Origin: Rodentibacter haemolyticus
GTDB taxonomy: Bacteria; Pseudomonadota; Gammaproteobacteria; Enterobacterales; Pasteurellaceae
Direction of reading: 5' to 3'
Length of the DNA: 64,000 nucleotides
NCBI RefSeq assembly: GCF_015356115.1
Contig: NZ_CP063056.1
Coordinates: forward strand, 1,922,001 to 1,986,000
Made by a program: the position numbers and the translations under genes. Shown here one piece after another: positions 18,777 to 26,517 of this stretch. Position 1 is the stretch's first letter, and every line of letters starts with the position of its first letter. The notes under the pieces were generated by a model, which worked only from the letters and a program-made list of their open reading frames with translations, made no database searches and had not been told where the DNA came from.

Positions 18777-18979
18777 TGTTTTTCCTTGTTTAGTTAAAAA
18801 TTAGGCTTTTCTTTGGTGGTTTTCGTCATTTCCAAAGGGGATAGTTTAGCGTGAATTGGGATCATTTTATAGGCTAAGCTCTATTTTATCCCGCCTTTAA
18901 ACCCCAATTGTTTCTCATAGTCCGTTGTTTTATCAGCCACAAAATTGATACATTTCTTTAATCGCAAAAGGAGACATTT

Positions 18980-19186
18980 ATGATTTTAGAACAACTCGGC
19001 GAAAGAGTAAGAGAACTACGCAAAGCCCAAGGGCTTAGCCAAGAGAAATTTGCTTTTAAAGCCGAAATTGATCGAACTTATCTCGCAGGAATTGAACAAG
19101 GCAAACGTAATCCGTCCATTAAAAGTTTAGAAAAGATCATTCAAGCGTTGGATGTTTCTTTCCATACTTTTTTTGAAGGAATGTAA
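18980..19186 (+). CDS. XRE-family regulator, probable controller (C) protein
   Basis: A 68-residue protein that is essentially one helix-turn-helix domain: RVRELRKAQGLSQEKFAFKA and the recognition helix region DRTYLAGIEQGKRNPS. Size and position directly ahead of a restriction and a methylase gene fit a C protein, which delays endonuclease expression until the host DNA is methylated. SD AAAAGGAG precedes the ATG. I could not see a clear C-box upstream, so autoregulation is inferred from context only. Confidence 0.85.
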   Translation: MILEQLGERVRELRKAQGLSQEKFAFKAEIDRTYLAGIEQGKRNPSIKSLEKIIQALDVSFHTFFEGM

Positions 19187-19229
19187 TGTTGATTATAAGT
19201 AACAATTTTTGTAAAATTAGGAGCAGAAA

Positions 19230-20114
19230 ATGGCTAATTTTAGTCAAGCGGAAAAGGACGTGAAAGATTTCTTTCAAGTCAGGCAACGTATTGAATTTGA
19301 ACAATCAATCTTTACAGTGGAAAAAATAGGAAAACCAACTTGTCGTAAAGGCGAACCCAAAACCGATGTTTATTTACTTTTGGCGAATGGAAACGAAAAG
19401 CGAGAAATCAAGATCTCGTATAAAAAAGACAATGCGGATTTCCTAGAAAATAAGATGAATGCCGAGCGTGCCGAACAGCTTTTGGGCAATCATTGGGCAG
19501 CAATTATTCAACAATCAACAGAACATCTTCAAGATCGTTTTCTTACCAAGCCGTTAATTTATAAAAAATCTTTCGGACGGGTAGAAAAAGGTTCAATTAC
19601 GTTAGGTTGGAAGTTTGAATTTGTGAATAAACCTGCCGGCGAATTATCTGGAAATTTATTATTAACTCAGGATCAAATTATTGATATCTATTCGGGAAGT
19701 AGTCTTTCTGAAGACAAACGAAATGCCAATGTAAATGGCGAAATAATTTTAAATTCGGGAGTGGCAGATTATATTTTAGTCGGGCAAAATTATTCTTCGG
19801 CGGAAGATGTGCTAAATCATATTATCCCGATTGAAGAGTATGTTTCAAAAAATCCGAATATTTATTTTGCTTGTAAAGCATTAAATTACCGTACGTTTAA
19901 GCAAAAATATGACGGAAATCGACCGCTTGCAGTTCAAATAGATTGGCAAATTATCAACGGAAAATTAACACCAAAGCTTATTTTTGATCGTCCTTTAAGC
20001 TGGAATGGAAAAGCGGTTGCCGATCAACTGTTAGAAAAATTGACACAATTAGGTATTAAAACAACGGACGATATTCACGAGCAAAATGCTGTAAAAAATC
20101 GTATTTATGAATAA
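19230..20114 (+). CDS. Type II restriction endonuclease (predicted, probably GGCC)
   Basis: A 294-residue protein placed between a C-type regulator and a 5-methylcytosine methylase, overlapping the latter by 8 nt. A PD-(D/E)xK-like catalytic pattern can be seen: PKTD (Asp46) followed by REIKISYKK (Glu59, Lys61). The conserved run NKMNAERAEQLLGNHWAAI suggests a specific endonuclease family, which I do not recognise by name. GGCC recognition is inferred from the partner methylase. No uptake core and a lower G+C than the flanking sirtuin genes suggest the module arrived separately. Confidence 0.78.
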   Translation: MANFSQAEKDVKDFFQVRQRIEFEQSIFTVEKIGKPTCRKGEPKTDVYLLLANGNEKREIKISYKKDNADFLENKMNAERAEQLLGNHWAAIIQQSTEHLQDRFLTKPLIYKKSFGRVEKGSITLGWKFEFVNKPAGELSGNLLLTQDQIIDIYSGSSLSEDKRNANVNGEIILNSGVADYILVGQNYSSAEDVLNHIIPIEEYVSKNPNIYFACKALNYRTFKQKYDGNRPLAVQIDWQIINGKLTPKLIFDRPLSWNGKAVADQLLEKLTQLGIKTTDDIHEQNAVKNRIYE

Positions 20115-21117
20115 GGAAACAATGAAAGTAATCAGTTTATTTAGCGGTTGTGGCGGTTTGGATCTCGGTTTTGAGAAAGCCGGTTTTGAGATCCCTGTAG
20201 CAAATGAATATGACAAAACAATTTGGGCAACCTTTAAAGCAAATCACCCAAAAACAAGGTTAATTGAAGGCGATATTCGTCATATCAAGGAAGATGATTT
20301 CCCTGATGAAATTGATGGCATTATTGGCGGTCCACCGTGTCAATCGTGGTCGGAAGCTGGTAGTCTACGGGGAATTGACGATGCTCGTGGTCAATTATTT
20401 TTTGATTACATTCGTATTTTAAAAAGCAAACATCCTAAATTTTTCTTAGCGGAAAATGTCAGTGGAATGCTTGCCAATCGGCATAGCGAAGCAGTGCAAA
20501 ATATTTTAAAAATGTTTGAAGATTGCGGCTACGATGTAAGTTTGACGATGGTGAATGCCAAAGATTATGGCGTAGCACAAGAACGCAAGAGGGTATTCTA
20601 TATCGGTTTTCGTAAAGATTTAGGTATTGATTTTAAATTTCCGATTGGATCAACCGCAGATGATAAAAATAAAATTACCTTAAAAGATATTATTTGGGAT
20701 CTGCAAGAAACCGCTGTACCGGCATTGGAACAGAATAAAACCAACCCGCAAGCGGTCAATAATAATGAATATTTTACCGGTAGCTTTTCCCCTATTTTTA
20801 TGAGCCGAAATCGGGTTAAAGCGTGGCACGAACAAGGCTTTACCGTGCAAGCATCAGGACGACAATGCCAACTTCACCCCCAAGCTCCGAAAATGGAAAA
20901 ACACGGCATAAACGACTATCGCTTTGTAGTTGGAAAAGAGAATTTATATCGCCGAATGACGATCCGTGAAGTCGCTCGGGTTCAGGGCTTTCCCGATGAT
21001 TTTAAATTTATCTACCAAAATACCAATGATGCTTACAAAATGATTGGTAATGCCGTACCGGTTAATCTTGCCTTTGAAATTGCAAAAGCCATTAAACAAG
21101 CAATTATTGCAAGATAA
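20107..21117 (+). CDS. DNA cytosine-5 methyltransferase, M.HaeIII-like (GGCC)
   Basis: A 336-residue C5 methylase. Motif I is ISLFSGCGGLDLGF, motif IV GGPPCQSW with catalytic Cys78, motif VI ENVSGM, motif VIII QERKRVFYIGF, motif IX-X region ending MIGNAVPVNLAFEIAK. The target-recognition stretch SPIFMSRNRV plus FTVQASGRQCQLHPQAP is nearly the same as that of M.HaeIII, so methylation of GGCC is a strong prediction. The start at 20107 overlaps the endonuclease stop; ATG 20122 is an alternative. It protects host DNA from the partner nuclease. Confidence 0.95.
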   Translation: MNKETMKVISLFSGCGGLDLGFEKAGFEIPVANEYDKTIWATFKANHPKTRLIEGDIRHIKEDDFPDEIDGIIGGPPCQSWSEAGSLRGIDDARGQLFFDYIRILKSKHPKFFLAENVSGMLANRHSEAVQNILKMFEDCGYDVSLTMVNAKDYGVAQERKRVFYIGFRKDLGIDFKFPIGSTADDKNKITLKDIIWDLQETAVPALEQNKTNPQAVNNNEYFTGSFSPIFMSRNRVKAWHEQGFTVQASGRQCQLHPQAPKMEKHGINDYRFVVGKENLYRRMTIREVARVQGFPDDFKFIYQNTNDAYKMIGNAVPVNLAFEIAKAIKQAIIAR

Positions 21118-21167
21118 AGGTTAAATGATTTTGATGAATTTTAGGGCTGTATTCTATACAGTCCTTT

Positions 21168-21914
21168 TTATCCCAATAACTTCTGATAAATCGCCAAATC
21201 AATGTCTTTAAACACGTTAAAAATAACCTTGATTGATGGATTATAGGACAAAAATCGGCGGACTTCTCGCACGGCGATTTCGGCGGCGGCTTGGTTAGGG
21301 AACCGAAATTCGCCGGTGCTGATGCAGCAAAAAGCGATGGATTGAATGCCTTTTTCCACGGCAAGTTCTAAACACAAGCGGTAGCATTGTGCCAATAATT
21401 TGCAATCCTGCTCGATTAATTCCCCTTGAATAATCGGGCCGACCGTGAGGATCACATAATCGCAAGGCAAGTTGTACGCCGGTGTGATTTTCGCTTGTCC
21501 TGTCGGTTCTAAATGCCCTTGCCGTTGCATTAGCTCGGCACAGGCGTGTCGAAGTTGCAAGCCTGCTTGGGAGTGAATGGCGTTGTCAATGCAGCGGTGT
21601 AGGGGCTGAAAACAGCCGAGCAATTGGCTGTTTGCCGCATTGACAATCGCCCCCACTTTTAAGCGGGTAATATCCCCCTGCCAGAGATAGATATTCGGTT
21701 CAATCGGGGCGAGATCCGCCAAGCCGACAATGCCTTTTTCCGCCACTTGCTGCTGTAAAATTTCATCTTTCCATTGCCAAAACGCCGCCGTTTCCGCTTG
21801 TGGCGGGCGGATATTCATTAAGGCACGCAGCAATAAACGCTGTTCCGCTAAGGTGCCGGGAAGGGCAGCGGTTGGGTCAAGATAATAAATCAGTTGAGCG
21901 ATATTATTCGACAT
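21168..21914 (-). CDS. Zinc-containing macrodomain ADP-ribosyl hydrolase (sirtuin-linked type)
   Basis: A 248-residue macrodomain protein that should remove ADP-ribose from a modified protein. The ADP-ribose loop GAIVNAANSQLLG (residues ~88-100) is followed directly by CFQPLHRCIDNAIH, in which Cys101, His106 and Cys108 match the zinc ligands of the macrodomains encoded beside class-M sirtuins. A second conserved loop is CCISTGEFRFP. The gene is 2 nt downstream of the sirtuin stop, so both are surely cotranscribed. It carries an exact Apl-type uptake 9-mer at 21374. Confidence 0.93.
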   Translation of the reverse strand: MSNNIAQLIYYLDPTAALPGTLAEQRLLLRALMNIRPPQAETAAFWQWKDEILQQQVAEKGIVGLADLAPIEPNIYLWQGDITRLKVGAIVNAANSQLLGCFQPLHRCIDNAIHSQAGLQLRHACAELMQRQGHLEPTGQAKITPAYNLPCDYVILTVGPIIQGELIEQDCKLLAQCYRLCLELAVEKGIQSIAFCCISTGEFRFPNQAAAEIAVREVRRFLSYNPSIKVIFNVFKDIDLAIYQKLLG

Positions 21915-21916
21915 TG

Positions 21917-22747
21917 TTACTCCAAAAGTGCGGTTAAAATTTCATTCGGATCGTCCGTTAAAGCTAGGGTTTGGGCGGCTGTTTCCACAAAGCCGTTCGG
22001 TTCGTCCCGATTAAGACGAATTAAGGTTGCCTGCGGATTACGAAAGGTCATCAGCTCGAACGGATAACGGATAATGGTCGGCGTGTTATAGCCCACGCCC
22101 AGTTCCAGAAACACGATTTTGCCCTGCATTGCCGATTGTAAAAATTCGCTATAACGGCGTTGGGCGGCGTGCCAGTCGGCATTCTCGACAAAATAGCGAT
22201 CAATGCGTAAATGCATTGCCATTTTGCCGTGGCAAACGGGGCATTTTGGCACAAGGGCGGTCGGGATTTGGCAATCCTGCGCGTGTGCCAGCCACTGCTT
22301 AACCAAGGCGTTATTGGGGTAAAGTTCATCGTGGCAGGCGGTCGCACATTGCAGCAAGCTGTAATCGCCTTGCACCCGAAAAATTTTCGTTGGATCAAAA
22401 CCGGCTTGATAGAACTGCCCATCTGCGTTGGTGGTGATCACAAAATAATTTTTGTCTTGCACCAACGCCAATAATTGCCGATAAAGTGCGGTCGCTTTTG
22501 GCTCAAAACGGTTTACCCAAATATGCTTCGCCCAATACGCCCATTTTTCTTCCTCAGACGGAAACCGGTAGAAGCCTGCCGAATACATATCCGTCATTCC
22601 GTAGCGGGCAATAAAGGGTTGGAAATTGTCCGTAAACCGCTTGCCGCTGTAAGTCAATCCGGCAGCGGCGGAAAAGCCGGCTCCCGCCCCGATAACCAGA
22701 TAGTCCGCCTGTTGCAATCTCTGTTTGACTTGTTCAAGTAATGTCAT
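21917..22747 (-). CDS. Class-M sirtuin (SirTM), protein ADP-ribosyltransferase-type Sir2
   Basis: A 276-residue Sir2-fold protein. The Rossmann start LVIGAGAGFSAAAG, the NAD pocket ITTNADGQF (Asn107, Asp109) and a four-Cys zinc site (Cys134, Cys138, Cys169, Cys172) are visible. Where ordinary deacetylases have the catalytic HG, this protein has QG (Gln126 in FRVQGDY), the hallmark of SirTM enzymes that mono-ADP-ribosylate a lipoylated carrier. It pairs with the adjacent zinc macrodomain. The usual GcvH-L and LplA2 partners are not in this window. G+C is visibly higher than in the core genes. Confidence 0.92.
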   Translation of the reverse strand: MTLLEQVKQRLQQADYLVIGAGAGFSAAAGLTYSGKRFTDNFQPFIARYGMTDMYSAGFYRFPSEEEKWAYWAKHIWVNRFEPKATALYRQLLALVQDKNYFVITTNADGQFYQAGFDPTKIFRVQGDYSLLQCATACHDELYPNNALVKQWLAHAQDCQIPTALVPKCPVCHGKMAMHLRIDRYFVENADWHAAQRRYSEFLQSAMQGKIVFLELGVGYNTPTIIRYPFELMTFRNPQATLIRLNRDEPNGFVETAAQTLALTDDPNEILTALLE

Positions 22748-22755
22748 TTTTCCCC

Positions 22756-23229
22756 CTAAATTTCCCGATATACAATCGGCACAATGCGTGCTTCAAATTC
22801 GGCAATCGACATTGGCTGAAGGCTTTTAATCAGCCGCACTTTGTCGATTTGCCGCACCAATTTCATTGTGCAATCTTCAAAACGTAGCACCACACTATAA
22901 AAATCGAAAAAATCATAGTTCACTTCTTGCACAGCGGCATAGTGTTCCAACTGTGGTGCAATATTGAAATAGCCGTGAATTGCCGCCTGATAATCCTTAA
23001 ACGCCACTTCTTCAATATAAAACTGCCGCTCATTCACACAAACGGTTTTGGCCTGGCGGAATGTGCCTAAGGTTATTATTCGCTGGGGGCGGTTGATTAA
23101 CCAATAAAACAGACCACCGAGCATCAAACATAAAAGCAATAACATTTTGCCCACCAATATTGCAAAAAATCCGAAAAAATTGACCGCTCTTTTAAGCAAA
23201 AGCCCTGCGGGAACAGGGCTTGGAAACAA
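22756..23229 (-). CDS. Membrane-anchored protein of unknown function next to the sirtuin
   Basis: A 157-residue protein with one strongly hydrophobic N-terminal segment (FFAILVGKMLLLLCLMLGGL) and a predicted soluble C-terminal domain. The start may be 23229 or the internal ATG at 23145, which would begin right at the membrane segment. It ends 8 nt before the sirtuin start and so is probably the first gene of the sirtuin-macrodomain operon. I do not recognise the family and no catalytic motif stands out. Confidence 0.65.
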   Translation of the reverse strand: MFPSPVPAGLLLKRAVNFFGFFAILVGKMLLLLCLMLGGLFYWLINRPQRIITLGTFRQAKTVCVNERQFYIEEVAFKDYQAAIHGYFNIAPQLEHYAAVQEVNYDFFDFYSVVLRFEDCTMKLVRQIDKVRLIKSLQPMSIAEFEARIVPIVYREI

Positions 23230-23240
23230 GGTTTGAGCGG

Positions 23241-24086
23241 TTATAATGCCGCTTTAATCACGGTTGCCAAATCGGTAGTCGGGCGACCGATTAAACGGGA
23301 AAGGGTGCGATCTTCGGCGTACAATGCCCCATTTTTCGCATCCGTATCCCAGCCGGCAATAATGGCGGCGAAGTCTGCCGGTACGCCGGCTTTTGCCAAT
23401 GCCGCAGCATAGTCGGCTTCCGGAATATCCACATAAGGAATAGTTTTGTCGCTTTGTTTGCTCAATTCGGCGGCAAGTTCGGTCAGCGTGTAAGCTGTAT
23501 CGCCGACAAGTTCGTAGGTTTGGTTGTCGTGTCCTTCGCCAAGTAACACTTCTACTGCCGCTTGAGCATAATCGGCACGGGCAGCAGACGAAATTTTACC
23601 CTCGCCGGCACTACCGTAAAATGCCCCATTTGCCAATGCCACAGGGATTGAACCGGTGTAATTTTCGGTGTACCAGCCGTTGCGTAAAATGGTATAAACC
23701 AAGCCTGAATTTTTCAGATCCGCTTCGGTTGCTGGATGTTCTTTCGCTACGCTTAACGGCGAGCTGTCGGCACGCAACAAACTGGTATAGACAATCTGTT
23801 TCACGCCGGCTTTTTTCGCTGCGTCAATCACATTTTTATGATCCGCTACCCGATTGCCCAAATCATTGGAAGAAATCAGCAGCAGTTTATCCACGCCTTG
23901 CAAGGCACTATCAAGGCTGGTGGTGTCTTTATAATCGCCACGGCGAACCGTTACGCCAAGATCCGCTGCCTTTTCGGGACTACGCACCAAGGCAATAATA
24001 TTCTCCGCAGGCACACGGGCTTTTAATTGTTCAATTACTAAACGTCCTAACTGACCGGTTGCACCGGTAACTGCAAATGTTGTCAT
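23241..24086 (-). CDS. qorB: NAD(P)H:quinone oxidoreductase QorB-like (NmrA family)
   Basis: A 281-residue NAD(P)-binding protein of the NmrA/SDR family. It starts MTTFAVTGATGQLGRLVIEQ, with the GxxGxxG dinucleotide motif, and continues with VRRGDYKD and GVDKLLLISS as in E. coli YtfG/QorB, which reduces quinones. The ATG at 24086 was chosen because it follows a good SD and gives the family length; a longer open frame upstream is noncoding. It is divergent from an HxlR regulator, the same arrangement as qorB-ytfH. Confidence 0.88.
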   Translation of the reverse strand: MTTFAVTGATGQLGRLVIEQLKARVPAENIIALVRSPEKAADLGVTVRRGDYKDTTSLDSALQGVDKLLLISSNDLGNRVADHKNVIDAAKKAGVKQIVYTSLLRADSSPLSVAKEHPATEADLKNSGLVYTILRNGWYTENYTGSIPVALANGAFYGSAGEGKISSAARADYAQAAVEVLLGEGHDNQTYELVGDTAYTLTELAAELSKQSDKTIPYVDIPEADYAAALAKAGVPADFAAIIAGWDTDAKNGALYAEDRTLSRLIGRPTTDLATVIKAAL

Positions 24087-24251
24087 TTGGTTTTCCTCTT
24101 GATAAGTTGAGATAAATCGTAAAAATGGCTTGCTTAGCCAACGTGGAAAAGTATAATGATTACACTTACTTTTTGGAAGTACCTGCAACTTTGTAAGGTT
24201 GAAAATAATTTTAATTTTAAAAATAACACATTGATTTAAAAGGAAATAAAA

Positions 24252-24614
24252 ATGACCGATTTTTTTGATAAGACAAAACTCAAGGGCAACGTGCTTGCTT
24301 CCCAATGCCCGTCCCGACAGGTTTTGCAAACGGTAACAAGCCGTTGGGGTGTGTTGGTGCTGGTTGCCCTGCAAGGCGGCACAAAACGCTTTAGCGAATT
24401 AAAACGCAGCATTGACGGCGTAAGCGAACGAATGCTCGCCCAAACCCTGCAAAATTTGGAACAGCACCACATTATTGATCGCAAAGATTTCCAAACCGTC
24501 CCACCCCACGTGGAATACAGCCTCACCCCCGCCGGCGTGCAAATCGCCATTCGGGTGCGGGAATTGGTCAGTTGGTTGGAAGAGAATTGGAGCATGTTGG
24601 CGAAAGGGAAGTGA
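24252..24614 (+). CDS. HxlR family transcriptional regulator (YtfH/QorR-like)
   Basis: A 120-residue winged-helix regulator. The HxlR pattern is clear: CPSRQVLQTVTSRWGVLVL with the near-N-terminal Cys, then RFSELKRSIDGVSERMLAQTL and YSLTPAGVQ. It is divergently transcribed from the QorB-like gene and probably controls it in response to quinones or electrophiles through the cysteine; this is inference from family behaviour. Confidence 0.9.
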   Translation: MTDFFDKTKLKGNVLASQCPSRQVLQTVTSRWGVLVLVALQGGTKRFSELKRSIDGVSERMLAQTLQNLEQHHIIDRKDFQTVPPHVEYSLTPAGVQIAIRVRELVSWLEENWSMLAKGK

Positions 24615-24772
24615 ACAAGCGGTCGGTTTTGCACATTTTTTCGGTATTATGTAGCAAATACATAAAGGAAATTTTGTAGGGACACGATGCTTCGTGTCCT
24701 TACCTTCATTGAAGGTGCTACTTTGTACAATTGATACATAATGCTGCATTTTTTGCAAACCCGACCGCTTGT
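24615..24772. repeat. Miniature inverted-repeat element, copy C, with Apl-type uptake sequences at both ends
   Basis: The left end ACAAGCGGTCGGTTTTGCAC and the complement of the right end (ACAAGCGGTCGGGTTTGCAA) are near-identical, so the whole 158-bp unit can fold into one long hairpin. Inside are the inverted ends TATTATGTAGCAAATACA and the complement GCATTATGTATCAATTGTAC, a GTAGGGACACGA arm and two small hairpins. No coding capacity. It begins at the HxlR stop codon. Confidence 0.78.
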
Positions 24773-24785
24773 AGATAGGGAAACA

Positions 24786-25045
24786 TTAGAAATTCGCTTC
24801 AATATGCTTCAGCCAATCCGCTAAATCCTGTTTGATTTGCGGATTTTTCAGCACGTCAAAGCAGGCGAAACTTGGTAGAGGTTCAAATCAGAAAAAGCGG
24901 TAAACGCAGATCGTCAATGCCTTTGCTGGCAAAAAGATATTCGTTCGGATCATTGAAGGCTTCCCGTGGGGCGTTTAAGGTGGTGGAAAGCAGGTATTTT
25001 TTGCCTTTGTGAACGCCGCCTGTGCCGTAGTTGGCTTTTGGAGCT
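24786..25045 (-). pseudogene. MdaB-like NAD(P)H oxidoreductase, C-terminal remnant
   Basis: On the minus strand one frame reads YGTGGVHKGKKYLLSTTLNAP..EAFNDPNEYLFASKG, and after a break near 24885 another reads PLPSFACFDVLKNPQ..ADWLKHIEANF followed by a stop. These are the C-terminal parts of a flavodoxin-fold MdaB-type quinone reductase. The N-terminal half is gone and the remainder has a frameshift. The right boundary touches a lysR fragment. Confidence 0.72.
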
Positions 25046-25381
25046 TTCGAGCTGCAACAGCATCACTGCTTGCGATTACGCCTGCCTACCCACCACGGTT
25101 TGCTCGATTGGCAATTTATCTCGCCCGACGGCAAAACCTTCTCGCCCTTATTGTCGGAATCTTTTATCAGCAACAGCGATCATTTATTGTTGCACGCCTG
25201 CCGCCAAGACGACGGCATAATGTGGATAGAACGCAGTTTCGTCCAAGCGGAAATCGACAACGGCAACTTAGAAAGTGTTTTAGACGACTGGGCAATCACC
25301 TATCCGCTTTATTATCTCTATTACCCGAATCGTAATCCCTCGCCGTTGTTGAAAGCGTTAGTGGAGGGGGTGAGAGTCTGA
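25046..25381 (+). pseudogene. LysR family regulator, C-terminal fragment
   Basis: The frame encodes roughly 110 residues of a LysR effector-binding domain: LLDWQFISPDGKTFS, LHACRQDDGIMWIERSFVQ and the end WAITYPLYYLYYPNR..SPLLKALVEGV. The helix-turn-helix half is absent and there is no proper start. It abuts the mdaB remnant, consistent with a deletion that removed the 5' halves of two divergent genes. An Apl-type uptake core follows 10 nt after the stop. Confidence 0.75.
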
Positions 25382-25390
25382 AACGGCTCA

Positions 25391-25590
25391 ACAAGCGGTC
25401 AATTTTAGAGAAAAACCCAGCATTATGTATCAGTTGCACAAAATAGCATTTTTGAGTAATTGTAGGGACGCCACGCTGGCGGCTGGCTTGAAAAAATATC
25501 AATAAGATAACAATTGCGAACTCCGGCGTGGCGTCCCTACCGAACTGATGAGATTTATGCTTTGTGCATTTGCTACATAATTCAGCATTT
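25391..25590. repeat. Miniature inverted-repeat element, copy B, with Apl-type uptake sequence
   Basis: It begins with ACAAGCGGTC (25391-25400), then ATTATGTATCAGTTGCACAA and TTGTAGGGACGCCACGC; the right half gives the mirror GGCGTGGCGTCCCTAC and GTGCATTTGCTACATAAT. The left 45 bp and the right 35 bp match copy A closely in the same orientation. The whole unit is an imperfect palindrome without coding capacity. Confidence 0.78.
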
Positions 25591-25695
25591 TTCTTTATAT
25601 CATTCAAACTTTTTTAAAGTCATTAGGGCAATCGGTCTATAATAGCCCTTTGTATAATTTAGCGTGTCAAGTGCGGTCATTCTTGGAGAAGATTT

Positions 25696-26517
25696 ATGAA
25701 TATGATTAAAGCCTCGGATAGCGGTTATTGGTTATTTACCAACGCTTCTAACCTCTATCTCGTAAATGGGGAATTACCTTTTGGGACGGCTCAATCCTTA
25801 GGCGTTGAGGATTTAAAAGGCATGGTGATTGGAGAATGGGAAGGGCAAAAACTATGGCTTGTGGAAGAAAAGGAAAATGATCACCGGGATTATGTCGGGC
25901 TGCGTGAGCAGCTTTCATTAGCGGAGGAAAAATTTTATTTATTAAATCGTGGTGTAGAAATCAATCATTTTTTTAAAACACATAAATTTTGTGGAAAGTG
26001 CGGTCATAAAACCAAGCAAACGGAAGACGAACTTGCCGTGCAGTGCACGAATTGCGGTTATCGCACCTATCCCGTTATTTGCCCTTCGATTATTGTTGCG
26101 GTGCGCCGTGGAACGGATATTTTACTTGCCAACCACAAACGCCATTATCACCCGAAAGGTGGAATGTATACCACCCTTGCCGGTTTTGTGGAAGCAGGTG
26201 AAACTTTTGAACAAACCGTTCGCCGAGAGGTATTGGAAGAGACAGGGATTCAGGTTAAAAATATTCGTTATTTCGGTAGTCAGCCTTGGGCCTTTCCTAA
26301 TTCACAAATGGTAGGTTTTTTGGCAGATTACGAAAGCGGTGAAATCAGTTTACAAGAAGCGGAAATTTACGATGCGCAGTGGTTTTCTTACAAACAACCC
26401 TTGCCAGAATTACCCCCAACAGGTACTATCGCACGCAAATTAATTCATGCTACGCTTGAACTCTGCAAGGCAGAAAATAAGAAACAACAAGCGGAAGATA
26501 ACCAAAAGGAAGCCTAA
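25696..26517 (+). CDS. nudC: NADH pyrophosphatase / NAD-capped RNA decapping hydrolase NudC
   Basis: A 273-residue Nudix enzyme that removes NAD caps from RNA and hydrolyses NADH. The zinc ribbon FCGKCGHKT...CTNCGY (residues ~98-120) and the Nudix box GFVEAGETFEQTVRREVLEETGI are intact, with the downstream SQPWAFPNSQM typical of NudC. The stop codon directly abuts the hemE ATG, so translation is probably coupled. An uptake core is built into the zinc-ribbon codons. Confidence 0.95.
   Translation: MNMIKASDSGYWLFTNASNLYLVNGELPFGTAQSLGVEDLKGMVIGEWEGQKLWLVEEKENDHRDYVGLREQLSLAEEKFYLLNRGVEINHFFKTHKFCGKCGHKTKQTEDELAVQCTNCGYRTYPVICPSIIVAVRRGTDILLANHKRHYHPKGGMYTTLAGFVEAGETFEQTVRREVLEETGIQVKNIRYFGSQPWAFPNSQMVGFLADYESGEISLQEAEIYDAQWFSYKQPLPELPPTGTIARKLIHATLELCKAENKKQQAEDNQKEA

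Noticed and set aside
17631..25590. Copies A, B and C as a CRISPR array
   Set aside because: The units are far apart, palindromic and have no regular spacers or cas genes.
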